In this document: positions 7,908-16,384 of the stretch, in pieces | Numbering within the stretch: position 1 is the first letter of the stretch | How the letters are laid out: the number at the start of each line of letters is the position of its first letter | Assembly (NCBI GenBank): GCA_963762635.1 | Contig: CAVXLQ010000004.1 | Span: forward strand, 310,001 to 374,000 | Reading direction: 5' to 3' | Source: Tenggerimyces sp963762635 | GTDB taxonomy: Bacteria > Actinomycetota > Actinomycetes > Propionibacteriales > Actinopolymorphaceae | Length of the DNA: 64,000 bases | Notes under the pieces: generated by a model | What the model saw: only the letters and a program-made list of their open reading frames with translations | Database searches by the model: none | What the model was told of the DNA's origin: nothing | Made by a program: the position numbers and the translations under genes

Positions 7908-10763
7908 TCAAATCGAGCTTCGAGGAGGCGACTCGCCGACGAGCGCGAAAGCCTCAGCCGGGTTGAGATTGCGGCCGGCGTCGTACGCCGCTGCAAATCG
8001 ATGTGCACCGAGGATCGACTTCGTCGCGGCCATCGCACGTTCGACGTCGCCTCGTTCGCCTTGGGCTATCGGGGTGCCGACGTTCTCGCGGGTCGCGGTC
8101 GCACAGCCGTGCAGCGTGGCGGCGCGTACGTAGTCTTCGCGTTGTGCGGCGATGATTCCCAGCTCTTCGAAGATGGTCGCCAACGGCGTCGGGTGCAGGT
8201 CGCCGTCGTCGAGCATCGAACGGAGCAGCCGCTCGGCTTCGTCCAGGTCACCGACTCTGCGGGCGAGCAGTCCCTGCTCGAGAACGACGAAACTGAGGCC
8301 AGGGCCGTAGCTTTGCTCGGTCGCCAGCCTTCGCGCGCGGTGCAGCAGGGCGCGGGCGGCGCCGAAATCGCCCTGCAGCATGGCGATCCGGCCGCGCCAG
8401 GTGAGGTGGTCGGCGACCTGCGGCCAGGACCCGAGCTGCTCGGCCATCCGTACGCCGTTCTCGTGCAGCCTGGTCGCCTCCGGGTAGTCGCCGGCGAGGT
8501 CGGCGAGGGCGCCGAGCCACTCGATCGCCTGCAGCTGGCCCCAGCGGTCGCCGAGCTCGACGAACCTGCGGTAGCTCTCGTTCGCGCTGGCTTCGAGCTC
8601 GACGAGGTCGCCGCGGGCGTAGACCTGCTTCGCTCGCGTACCGAGGCCTGCTGCGATGCCCCACTCGTCGCCGGCCGCCTCGAGCTCGGCGAGCGCGTCG
8701 GCGACGATGTGCTCGCTGGTGGCGAGGTCGAGGACGTCCGAGGTGGCGAAGCCGAGGAACAGTCGTGCGCGAGCCGTCGCTCCTCGCTCGAGGGTCGCGA
8801 GGTCGATGGGTGCGCCCATCAGCATGAGGATGGCGGCGTGCCAGGTCGCCGCCTCCGCGCGTTCGGGCGATGGTCCTTGGCTGACCGCGAGGGCCTGGTC
8901 GAGCGCACGGACGGCTTCGCGGAGCCTTCCGCGCAGGATCCAGTACCAGGACAGGGCGTTGACCAGCGGCAACGCGGGATCGTGGTCGAGTGCTGTGCGG
9001 AAGTTCGCGGCTTCGGCGTCGAGCTTCGCGAGCCAGTCCTGCTGGTCCGGTCCGCGGAGCCGCGCCTCGGCACGTACGGCGAGGTCGAGGTAGTACGCGC
9101 TGTGGCGTTGTCTTGTCTCGTCGGTCTCGCCGGCCTCGACGAGTCGTTCCCGCGCGTACGCCGCGATCGACTCGAGCAGCCGGTAGCGCCCTTCGGACGC
9201 GACGACGAGCGAACGGTCGACGAGCCTGGTCAGCGCGTCGAGCTCGCCGCCGATCGCCTCGGCTGCCTCGAGCGTGCAGCCGTCGGCGGGTACGGCGAGC
9301 CTGCGCAACACCGTGCGCTCCTGGTCGCTGAGCAGCCGCCAGCTCCAGTCGATGGTCGCGCGGAGCGTCTGGTGTCTCGCTGGTGCGCCGCGGCGTCCGG
9401 TCGCGAGGACGCGGAACCGGTCTTCGAGACGGCGGGCCAGCTCGTTCGTCCCGAGCGCTCTGACTCTCGTCGCGGCGAGCTCCAAGGCGAGCGGGATGCC
9501 GTCGAGCCGCTTGCAGATCGCGGCGATCTCGTCATGGTCGAGCGGGGCGTCGTGACCGGCGGCCCGTGCTCTCGCGGCGAACAGTTCGGCAGCGCTGTCG
9601 TCGGCGAGCGGACGGACGTTCCATACGTACTCGCCCGCGACGCCGAGCGGTTCCTGGCTGGTCGCGAGCAGGCGTACGTCGGGCGCGGACGCCAGCAGCG
9701 CGTCGACGATCTCGGCGGCCGCGTCGACGACGTGCTCGCAGTTGTCGAGGATGAGCAGGGTGCGCCTCGTCCGTACGGCGGCGACGAGCGCTCGCACGGG
9801 TTCGTCCGACTCGTCGCGGATGTCCAGGGCGGTGAGGACCAGCGCGGCGACCTCGGCGGGCGTCGCGTCGCGGTCGAGGGTGGTGAGCGCGACCAGCCAG
9901 GCGTCGTCGACGCCGCGGGCGACCTCGAGCGCGAGCCTGGTCTTGCCGACGCCGCCCGTGCCGGTGAGCGTGACGAGGCGACTCTGGTCGAGCAGCTCGC
10001 GTACGTTGGTCACCGCCTCGGCGCGACCGACGAGGTCCGTGGCGGGGATCGGCAGGTTGGTCCGCTGCGGCGCGAGCTCATGCTGGAGGATCGCCCGCTG
10101 CAGCTCGACGAGCTCCTGGCCGGGGTCGATGCCGAGCTCTTCGGCCAGCCGTTCGCGCAGGTCACGCAGGCTGTCGAGCGCTTCGGTCTGGCGACCGGCG
10201 GCGTAGAGGGCGCGGACGTACGCGGCGCGGAGGCGTTCTCGGAGCGGATGCCTGGCGACGAGCTCGCCCAGCTCGGCGGTCGTGGGCGCGCCGGACTCGG
10301 CGAGCTCCTCGTACGCCAGCAGGCGCTCCTCGTCGAGGCGCGCGACGAACGGCTGGGCCCACGGCTCGTCGCGGAAGTCCTCGAGCGCGTCGCCGCGCCA
10401 CAGCGCGAGGGCTTCTCGGAGCTGGCCTGCCTTGACGAGCGTGCGGAACTCGTTCGCGTCCACGTCTTCGGGCCGGGCTAGCAGCCGGTAGCCGGGGGAC
10501 TCATACGCGACCAGCCGGCGGCCTCCGGGCTCGGCGTCCTCGAGCGCGCGGCGGAGCTGGGACACCTTGGTCTGCAGGGTGTTGGTCGGGTTGCCCGGCG
10601 GCTCGTCGCCCCACAGGTCGAACGCGAGCCGGTCCGCGGGCGCCGGCCGCCCCTCGTGCGCGAGCAGATCGGCGAGGAGCGCCCGTACCTTCAGCTCGGG
10701 AACGCGCACCGGCGTGCCGTCCGCCGTCCAGGCGGCCAGCGGGCCGAGTACGCCGAAACGCAT
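7908..10763 (-). CDS. AfsR/SARP-type regulator with BTAD, NB-ARC ATPase and TPR domains
   Basis: A 951-residue multidomain regulator. Residues 1-90 are an OmpR-type winged helix (MRFGVLGPLAAW, PADRLAFDLWGDEPP), about 95-240 the bacterial transcriptional activation domain, about 260-500 a STAND/NB-ARC ATPase with P-loop GTGGVGKTRLALEVA and Walker B LLILDNCEHV, and the C-terminal third TPR-like helices. Such proteins integrate ATP and protein signals to switch on secondary-metabolite or transport genes. I start at ATG 10763, where the DNA-binding domain begins. It is divergent from a DHA2 exporter 67 bp away, its likely target. Confidence 0.92.
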   Translation of the reverse strand: MRFGVLGPLAAWTADGTPVRVPELKVRALLADLLAHEGRPAPADRLAFDLWGDEPPGNPTNTLQTKVSQLRRALEDAEPGGRRLVAYESPGYRLLARPEDVDANEFRTLVKAGQLREALALWRGDALEDFRDEPWAQPFVARLDEERLLAYEELAESGAPTTAELGELVARHPLRERLRAAYVRALYAAGRQTEALDSLRDLRERLAEELGIDPGQELVELQRAILQHELAPQRTNLPIPATDLVGRAEAVTNVRELLDQSRLVTLTGTGGVGKTRLALEVARGVDDAWLVALTTLDRDATPAEVAALVLTALDIRDESDEPVRALVAAVRTRRTLLILDNCEHVVDAAAEIVDALLASAPDVRLLATSQEPLGVAGEYVWNVRPLADDSAAELFAARARAAGHDAPLDHDEIAAICKRLDGIPLALELAATRVRALGTNELARRLEDRFRVLATGRRGAPARHQTLRATIDWSWRLLSDQERTVLRRLAVPADGCTLEAAEAIGGELDALTRLVDRSLVVASEGRYRLLESIAAYARERLVEAGETDETRQRHSAYYLDLAVRAEARLRGPDQQDWLAKLDAEAANFRTALDHDPALPLVNALSWYWILRGRLREAVRALDQALAVSQGPSPERAEAATWHAAILMLMGAPIDLATLERGATARARLFLGFATSDVLDLATSEHIVADALAELEAAGDEWGIAAGLGTRAKQVYARGDLVELEASANESYRRFVELGDRWGQLQAIEWLGALADLAGDYPEATRLHENGVRMAEQLGSWPQVADHLTWRGRIAMLQGDFGAARALLHRARRLATEQSYGPGLSFVVLEQGLLARRVGDLDEAERLLRSMLDDGDLHPTPLATIFEELGIIAAQREDYVRAATLHGCATATRENVGTPIAQGERGDVERAMAATKSILGAHRFAAAYDAGRNLNPAEAFALVGESPPRSSI

Positions 10764-10830
10764 GGGCCTGAGGGTATGGCTGGGGGCCGACCCCCAGCGA
10801 ATCGTGCGTGGGTGCGCACACGCTCCGGGC
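10764..10830. promoter_or_regulatory. Divergent control region with hairpin
   Basis: The 67-bp gap between the AfsR-like regulator and the efflux gene contains a perfect 8-bp stem with a 4-nt loop (GCTGGGGG/CCCCCAGC, 10779-10798). OmpR-type BTAD regulators usually bind direct repeats; I do not see a convincing pair, so the hairpin is the only clear signal. Confidence 0.4.
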
Positions 10831-12228
10831 ATGACGGACAACACGACAACGGCGGGCCGCCGCGAGTGGCTCGGACTCGTCGTTCTCTCCCTGCCTGCGA
10901 TGCTCATCACGCTCGACTTCAGCGTGCTGAACCTCGCCGTTCCGGCGCTCAGCGCCGCGCTCGAGCCGAGCAGTACGCAGCTGCTGTGGATCGTGGACAG
11001 CTACGGGTTCCTGCTCGCAGGCTTCCTCATCACGATGGGCACGCTCGGCGACCTGATCGGCCGCCGCCGGCTACTGCTGCTCGGCGCTGGCGCGTTCGGG
11101 GTGGCCTCGATCGTCGCGGCTTACGCGCCTTCGGCTGAGCTGTTGATCCTCGCCCGGGCTTTGCTCGGCGTCGCGGGGGCGACGCTCGCGCCTTCGACGC
11201 TGTCGTTGATCCGGACGATGTTCGCCGATGCGCGGCAACGTACGGTCGCGATCTCCGCGTGGGCCGTCAGCCTGTCGGTCGGTGGCGCGCTCGGGCCGGT
11301 GGTCGGCGGCGTGCTGCTGGAGCACTTCTGGTGGGGGTCGGTGTTCCTGGTCGCGGTCCCGGTGATGGTGCTGCTGCTGGTGGTCGGGCCCGTGGTGCTG
11401 CCGGAGTACCGCAGTCCTTCTGGTGCTCGTCTCGATCTGGTCAGTGTGGTGTTGTCGCTGGCGACGATCCTGTCCGTGATCTGGGGGCTGAAGGAGCTCG
11501 CCAAGGACGGCTTCTCGGTCTTGGCTGTCGTCGCGATCGGTCTGGGGCTGGCACTGGGGTTCGTGTTCGTACGGCGTCAAGGGCGGCTTGCTGCTCCGTT
11601 GATCGACCTGCGGTTGTTCCGGTCTTCGGTGTTCTCCGCTGCTTTGGTGACGAATACGTTGGGGTACTTCGCGATTCTCGGGGCGTTCTTTCTGTATGCG
11701 CAGTACATCCAGTTGGTGATTGGGCTTTCGCCTTTGCAGGCTGGACTGTGGTCTGTGCCGGCGATGGTGGGGCTGACTGCGAGCTCGATGGTGGCGCCCG
11801 TTCTGTTGCGGAAGCTGCCGGTGGTCGCGGTGATGGTCGGTGGGCTGCTGGTCGCGACGGTGGGGTTCTGGCTCTTCACCCAGTCGTCTGGTGCTTTGCC
11901 TGCTGTGGTTGCGGCTTCGGTCGTGTACTCGGCTGGCTTGGCGCCGGTGTTCATCGCTGTGACGGACCTGATGGTGACCGCGGCGCCCGAGTCGAAGGCT
12001 GGGGCGGTGGCATCTCTTTCTGAGACCAGCAACGAGTTCGGGGGTGCTTTGGGGATCGCTGTGCTCGGGAGTTTGACGACGCTGGTCTATCGCGCGCAGG
12101 GCGGGTCTGGGGAGGCGCTCGGTGCGGAGGCTTTCCGCGCTGGTCTGTCTGTCGTGGGGTTTGTGACCGCGGGGATCACTTTGGCTTTGGCCGTTCTCGC
12201 TTTTGTGGTGTTTCGGAAGGAGTCGTGA
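10831..12228 (+). CDS. MFS transporter, DHA2 (14-TM) drug:H+ antiporter type
   Basis: 465 residues with the DHA2 pattern: LDFSVLNLAVPAL in TM1 (motif D1), GTLGDLIGRRRLLLLG (motif A) in the loop after TM2, a motif C-like GALGPVVGGVLL in TM5, and about 14 hydrophobic segments. Family members export antibiotics or dyes using the proton gradient. Divergent from the AfsR-like regulator and overlapping the next gene by a TGATG junction, so the two are co-transcribed. The second half uses noticeably more T-ending codons than the first. Confidence 0.9.
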   Translation: MTDNTTTAGRREWLGLVVLSLPAMLITLDFSVLNLAVPALSAALEPSSTQLLWIVDSYGFLLAGFLITMGTLGDLIGRRRLLLLGAGAFGVASIVAAYAPSAELLILARALLGVAGATLAPSTLSLIRTMFADARQRTVAISAWAVSLSVGGALGPVVGGVLLEHFWWGSVFLVAVPVMVLLLVVGPVVLPEYRSPSGARLDLVSVVLSLATILSVIWGLKELAKDGFSVLAVVAIGLGLALGFVFVRRQGRLAAPLIDLRLFRSSVFSAALVTNTLGYFAILGAFFLYAQYIQLVIGLSPLQAGLWSVPAMVGLTASSMVAPVLLRKLPVVAVMVGGLLVATVGFWLFTQSSGALPAVVAASVVYSAGLAPVFIAVTDLMVTAAPESKAGAVASLSETSNEFGGALGIAVLGSLTTLVYRAQGGSGEALGAEAFRAGLSVVGFVTAGITLALAVLAFVVFRKES

Positions 12229-12713
12229 TGGCGGCCACGTTGCTGGACTGGCGCTCGGCGTTGCTTCGGTTGGGTGCGGCCGACGGGTACTGGCTCGCGA
12301 CGACCTGTCCCGACAGGCGGCCGCATCTCGTTCCTGTGTTGGCTGTTCTGGTGGACTCTGCGATGCACTTCGCGGCTGGGGCTTCGACGCGGAAGGGCCG
12401 GAACCTCGCGACCTCACCGCGGTGTGTTCTGTCGGCGCGGAACTGCGAGCTGGACTTGGTGGTGGAGGGTGTGGCCTCGGTCGTGCGCGACGATTCGCTC
12501 GTGGGGGTGGCTGATGAGTATCTGGCCAAGTACGCCTGGCCTGTGATTGTTCGGGATGGCGTGTTCTACGGGGAAGGTGCGCCTACCGCTGGGCCGCCGC
12601 CGTACGACGTGTACCGGCTGGACCCGGTGGTCGCGTTCGCCTTCCCTGTTGATGACACTTACGAGCCAGCGCGGTGGATCTTCCCCCGCGTGGCTGGTGA
12701 TGCTGCCCCGTGA
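12228..12713 (+). CDS. Pyridoxamine 5'-phosphate oxidase-like flavin/F420-binding protein
   Basis: 161 residues with a split-barrel fold signature: GYWLATTCPDRRPHLVPVLAVLVD, then FAAGASTRKGRNLATSPRCVLSA, where FMN- or F420-dependent PPOX-like enzymes contact the cofactor. ATG 12228 has GGAAGGAG 6 nt upstream and overlaps the MFS stop. Members reduce or oxidise small substrates with F420 or FMN, and many are of unknown role. Coupling to the exporter suggests they are expressed together. Confidence 0.8.
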   Translation: MAATLLDWRSALLRLGAADGYWLATTCPDRRPHLVPVLAVLVDSAMHFAAGASTRKGRNLATSPRCVLSARNCELDLVVEGVASVVRDDSLVGVADEYLAKYAWPVIVRDGVFYGEGAPTAGPPPYDVYRLDPVVAFAFPVDDTYEPARWIFPRVAGDAAP

Positions 12714-12766
12714 CCTTGACCGTCGTGGGGACGCTCCCTTTGGCGGGGAACACTCGGCGTCAGCCC

Positions 12767-12840
12767 CACTTCACCCACTGGGTTGTCACTTCACCCACTG
12801 GGTTGTCACTTCGCCCACTGGGTTGTCACTTCACCCATCA
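12767..12840. repeat. 20-bp tandem repeat, 3.7 copies
   Basis: CACTTCACCCACTGGGTTGT occurs at 12767-12786, 12787-12806 and 12807-12826 (one substitution), with a partial fourth copy to 12840. Copies are near-identical, so the array is young or homogenised. It contains CCCACTGGG, which is imperfectly self-complementary. Confidence 0.9.
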
Positions 12841-12939
12841 CCTCGATGGGGAAGCAGATCTTCTGCTGCTCTGTGCTGTTGCTGTGCAGAGTTCTTCGAC
12901 GGTTGGGAACTCTCGGGGTCTGTGGCGGCGGTTGATTGT

Positions 12940-13050
12940 GGTGGCCGGTCCGGGGCGCGTCAAGGGCGCCTCTCTGGGGGCGCTTCGCGCGGGTGTAGAG
13001 AGGCGTCGCTTCGCGAGCTTCGACCCTTGACCCGCCCCGGCCCGGCCACC
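12940..13050. ncRNA. Branched 111-nt inverted-repeat structure (possible structured RNA)
   Basis: A 27-nt outer stem (12940-12966 with 13024-13050, two mismatches) encloses a second 9-bp stem (12967-12975 with 12997-13005). That stem is topped by GCGC-TTC-GCGC (12979-12989) and followed by TCGC-TTC-GCGA (13006-13016). The nested, multi-branch layout with short TTC loops is far more ordered than a plain terminator. Whether it acts as RNA, as a cruciform, or as part of a repeat element linked to the adjacent HNH gene is unknown. Confidence 0.5.
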
Positions 13051-13237
13051 AGTTTCTAGCGCGCCGCCCCCGCCCCCCGGAACAGGTGTCCGGGGAGAGG
13101 CTGCCTTCCCCGAGGTCTGCTGCCGTGCTTCCGTTTCTTGTAGGCCCCTGGCCTCGTGTGGCTCAGATGAAGCCGGGCCCTCCCGCCCCACCCCCGGCTT
13201 CTTGTCGCTCAGATGAAGCCGGGCCGTCCCGTCCCCG

Positions 13238-13312
13238 GTGATCATGATCGTGATCATGAAGCCAAACCGGCGTATACGACCGGTCCGCCTTCACGATCAC
13301 GCTCATGATCAC
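13238..13312. repeat. 75-bp GATC-rich palindromic element, copy 1
   Basis: A long hairpin: GTGATCATGATCGTGATC... at the left pairs with the right end at 22 of 24 positions, and the centre contains GTATAC. The same 75-bp element recurs at 18208-18282 (68 of 75 identical). It lies exactly at the 5' edge of the HNH reading frame, whose first 25 codons are element sequence. Confidence 0.85.
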
Positions 13313-14311
13313 GCGGCCGGGCTCGTCGATAACGAGACTGCCCTGCGCCAACATCAGGCTCGGCGGGTCGAGCTCGTCCGCGAAGTCGACCGCCGCGACG
13401 CCGGTGTCGCCGCGGGTGCCGCCAACACACAGCAGTGGGTCGCCCGCTTGCTGCACATCACCGCTGCTGAGGCTGGTGGGTTGGTCAAGCTCGACCGTCA
13501 TCTCGATGCCGAGCTTCCCGCCACCGCCGGTGCCCTGGCGCGTGGGGAGATTTCTCTCGATCATGCCCGGGAGATCTCTCGGGCGGTCGTGGATCTGCCG
13601 TTCGACCCTCCTACGTTGAGGAAGCTCGCCCGACGGGTTCTCGATCTGGTCGATCCCGAGTTGGCCGATCAGGTGTTGGAGAAGAGCCTCAAGCTTCAGG
13701 ACGCCCGCAACGACCGGGACTCTCTGCGGATCTACGGGTCCCGGCTCTATGGGTCGGCGGCTTCCCGAGCAGCGCAATGCCGATGCTCTCGACGAGGCGT
13801 GCCGACGGCTCTGGCCGAACGGCTCGTTCCCTCCCACGGTGGAGACCCGACGCAACTGGTGGTCGCCGCCACCGAGACTGGTGGCCGCACCCTGCCGAAC
13901 GGGATCGACATCTCCCGCTACGAGGTCGACTTGCTGGGGTGTGAGGCGGACATCGCCTACCTCGTCAAGCCCGAGCACCAGCCCGGCCGCGTCACGCTTC
14001 TCACCGACAAGCAGCAGCGGCTCTTCCAAGGAAGAATGCGGCGGCTCCTCGAGCTACGCGACCAAGGGTGCGCGTTCCCCGGCTGTGACCGGCCGCCGAA
14101 CTGGTGCCACGCCCACCACCTCACCCCGTGGAGCAAGGGCGGACCCACTACGCGAGACAACGGCGTCCTGCTCTGCGGCTACCACCACCGCCTCATCCAC
14201 CGAGGCGCCTGCACCGTCCGACTCGCACGAGACGGCTTACCCGAGTTCCTACCGCCCGACTGGATCGACACCAGCCGAACACCACGCCGCAACCGCACCC
14301 CGGCCGCCTAG
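13238..14311 (+). pseudogene. DUF222-HNH endonuclease (13E12 repeat family), degenerate
   Basis: The C-terminus is a good HNH nuclease domain (CAFPGCDRPPNWCHAHH, then GVLLCGYHHRLIH) and the N-terminal half is DUF222 (QHQARRVELVREVDRR, LDRHLDAELPATAGALARG). Three signs of decay: the N-terminus is replaced by the 75-bp palindrome; residues normally between VVDLP and FDPPTL, and after YGSRLYGS, appear deleted; and the typical block LPEQRNADALDEACRRL is in another frame (about 13760-13835) before the main frame resumes. In M. tuberculosis the related REP13E12 elements are multicopy and one hosts the phiRv1 prophage, so this is probably a member of a dispersed repeat family. Confidence 0.8.
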
Positions 14312-14344
14312 GACGAGCGGCGGCCGGGGAGGGAGGGCGTGGGG

Positions 14345-15133
14345 TCAGCTGAGTCCGTTGATCGACTCGACCTCATCGGCCGTGAGCTCGAAGTCGAACA
14401 CCTCGAAGTTCGCCCGAATCCGGTCCTGGTGGGCGGACTTCGGGATCGCGATGAATCCGCTCTGAAGGTGCCAGCGCAGGATCACCTGGGCGGTGTTCTT
14501 TCCGTACTTCTCCGCGATCGCGTTCAGCGTCGGGTGGTCGAGCGGGCCGACGCGGAACGGGCTGTAGCCCTCCAGCGCGACGCCTCGCTCCAGGTGGCCG
14601 TCGACGGTCTTGGCGTCGAACAGGGCCGGTCCCCACTTGATCTGGTTGACGGCCGGCGCGACGCCGGTGGCGTCGATCAGCTCGTCCAGCTGGGAGAGGG
14701 AGTAGTTGCTGACGCCGATCGAACGCGTCTTGCCGTCCTCCTTCGCCTGGATGAACGCCTCCCAGGTGGGGATGCCGGCGGTCTTGTTCGGCGGCCAGTG
14801 GATCAGCCAGAGGTCGAGGTGGTCGACCCCGAGGCCGTCGAGGCTCGCCTTGAGCGTCGACTCCTCCTGGCCGGCGTTGTCGGGCGGGAGCTTGGTGGTG
14901 ATGAAGATGTCGTCGCGATCGACGCCACTTTCCCGTACGGCGGCGCCCACCTGGGTCTCGTTGCCGTACGCCGTCGCCGTGTCGAGGTGCCGGTATCCGG
15001 TCTCCAGGGCCCAGCCGACCGCGTCCCGCGCCGAGTCGCCCCGAAGCTGCCACGTTCCGAAGCCGAGGAGAGGGATGCTGACGTCGCCCGGGAGCTGAGC
15101 GACGAAGTTCTGTGCCGGATCGGTGTTGGTCAT
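14345..15133 (-). CDS. Aldo/keto reductase
   Basis: 262 residues, an AKR5-like cytosolic NADPH-dependent reductase. The catalytic tetrad is visible: Asp and Tyr in HLDTATAYGNE, Lys in TTKLPPDN, His in LWLIHWPP; the cofactor motif is IPKSAHQDRIRANF near the C-terminus. It reduces small aldehydes, ketones or 2,5-diketo-gluconate-type sugars. ATG 15133 follows AGGAAC. A tyrosine phosphatase gene ends 10 bp upstream on the same strand, so all three may be co-transcribed. Confidence 0.9.
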   Translation of the reverse strand: MTNTDPAQNFVAQLPGDVSIPLLGFGTWQLRGDSARDAVGWALETGYRHLDTATAYGNETQVGAAVRESGVDRDDIFITTKLPPDNAGQEESTLKASLDGLGVDHLDLWLIHWPPNKTAGIPTWEAFIQAKEDGKTRSIGVSNYSLSQLDELIDATGVAPAVNQIKWGPALFDAKTVDGHLERGVALEGYSPFRVGPLDHPTLNAIAEKYGKNTAQVILRWHLQSGFIAIPKSAHQDRIRANFEVFDFELTADEVESINGLS

Positions 15134-15143
15134 GGATAAGTTC

Positions 15144-15764
15144 CTACCCTGCCGGAGCGTCGAGTACCAGCCGTTCTCGCAGCTTGACCGCCTGTTCTGA
15201 CGACATTCCGCCGTGCGCGAGGTACTTCTCGACGCTGTCATACCGTGACTCGACGTGATCGAGCGCGCCGGTCAGCGTGCTCGCCTCGACGTCGTCGCTG
15301 CGAAGGTAGTCGGCGACCACTTCGTCCCGGTTGATGCCGATGCTGCTGAGCGTGACGGCGATGACCAGGCCGGTACGGTCCACGCCACCGGCGCAGTGCA
15401 CGACCACCGGTCCGCCCTCGGGCGCGTCGGCGATCGCGGCGACGGCCTGCGCGAATCGTTCGACGCTGTAGTCGAGCAGCCAGCTGTACTGCTGCACCGG
15501 CGTCAGGTCCTCCTTGGGCGGAGGCGGGTCGGGGTAGAGCGAGCGATGCACGTACGCGGCGTCGTCGGCGAACGGGTTGGGCAGCGCTCGCAGCTCCCGG
15601 TGCGTACGCAGGTCGACGATGCGGCGTACGTTCGCGGCGCGTACGGCGACTACGCCCTCGGGCGTGAGCCCGGTGAGCGAGTCGGAGCGGATCAGCGCGC
15701 CAGCGCGAATCCCGCCGATGGTGCCGAGGTCGCGGACGTTCCGGCAGCCCGGCCAGTCGATCAC
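15144..15764 (-). CDS. Tyrosine-protein phosphatase (dual-specificity-like), paralogue 2
   Basis: 206 residues. It begins with the family N-terminus DWPGCRNVRDLG and has the P-loop HCAGGVDRTG (Cys nucleophile, Arg phosphate binder: CX5R). GTG 15764 overlaps the stop of the neighbouring paralogue by GTGA. Members of this bacterial group (PF13350) dephosphorylate phosphotyrosine or phosphoinositides. The C-terminal helix bundle ends YLAHGGMSSEQAVKLRERL. Confidence 0.88.
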   Translation of the reverse strand: MIDWPGCRNVRDLGTIGGIRAGALIRSDSLTGLTPEGVVAVRAANVRRIVDLRTHRELRALPNPFADDAAYVHRSLYPDPPPPKEDLTPVQQYSWLLDYSVERFAQAVAAIADAPEGGPVVVHCAGGVDRTGLVIAVTLSSIGINRDEVVADYLRSDDVEASTLTGALDHVESRYDSVEKYLAHGGMSSEQAVKLRERLVLDAPAG

Positions 15765-16384
15765 GTGAGCCGATCCCGGAGGCCTTCGAGCTGGCCTGCT
15801 GTCATACCGCCGGCGGTGAGGTACGCCTCGACCTCGCCCAGGTCGGCGAGCGCGGCGGCGATGACCTCCGGCGCCGAGTGCTCGGGGTCGATGCCCAGCC
15901 GTTCCGCGGTGAGCGCGTAGTCGGCGGCGATCACCTCGCCGTCGATGCCGGCGACGGCGAGGGCGAGCCCGACGATGAGGCCGGTGCGGTCCTTGCCGGC
16001 GTGGCAGTGCACGAGCACCGCGCCCGGCGGGGCGTCGACGATCGCCTGCAGCGCGGCGACGACGAACCGGCCGCTCTCCAGGCGTAGCAGCTCGATGTAG
16101 TCGTCGAGCAGCGGAACGGGCGGCCCGTCGAGGCGCAGCGCGGGGACCAGCGTGCGGTGGCAGTACGACGGGTGATCGGCGAACGGGTTGGGGTAGTTCT
16201 CCAACTCGCCGACCGTGCGGAGGTCGATGATCCGGCTGACGTTCGCCGCGTGGACGGCGGCGATGCCAACATCGGTCAGGCGGTCGAGGTTGTCGGAGCG
16301 GATGAGTGCACCGGGGCGAATGCCCTTGATGGTGCCGAGGTCGCGGACGTTCCGGCAGTCTGGCCAATCCAGGAAAGCGCGCAT
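15761..16384 (-). CDS. Tyrosine-protein phosphatase (dual-specificity-like), paralogue 1
   Basis: 207 residues, sharing the N-terminus DWPDCRNVRDLGTI, the P-loop HCHAGKDRTG (CX5R with the general Lys typical of the MptpB/PF13350 group) and the C-terminal YLTAGGMTAGQLEGLRDRL with the next gene. The two are tandem duplicates with a 4-nt overlap but have diverged in the middle. ATG 16384 has no good ribosome site. A minisatellite of palindromes begins only 23 bp upstream of its start. Confidence 0.88.
   Translation of the reverse strand: MRAFLDWPDCRNVRDLGTIKGIRPGALIRSDNLDRLTDVGIAAVHAANVSRIIDLRTVGELENYPNPFADHPSYCHRTLVPALRLDGPPVPLLDDYIELLRLESGRFVVAALQAIVDAPPGAVLVHCHAGKDRTGLIVGLALAVAGIDGEVIAADYALTAERLGIDPEHSAPEVIAAALADLGEVEAYLTAGGMTAGQLEGLRDRLT

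Larger units (their letters stand above)
12714..13237. other. 524-bp non-coding, repeat- and hairpin-rich region
   Basis: No credible gene. In order it holds 20-bp tandem repeats (12767-12840), a large branched inverted repeat (12940-13050), and a 25-bp direct repeat (GCTCAGATGAAGCCGGGCC core) at 13161-13185 and 13207-13231, whose second copy also pairs with 13193-13201 to form a 9-bp hairpin. It ends at a 75-bp palindromic element abutting the HNH gene. Confidence 0.7.

Noticed and set aside
7881..10481. An 866-codon plus-strand ORF
   Set aside because: Antisense shadow of the AfsR-like regulator, whose domains are unambiguous.
12767..12840. CRISPR-like array
   Set aside because: Repeats are directly adjacent with no spacers and there are no cas genes.
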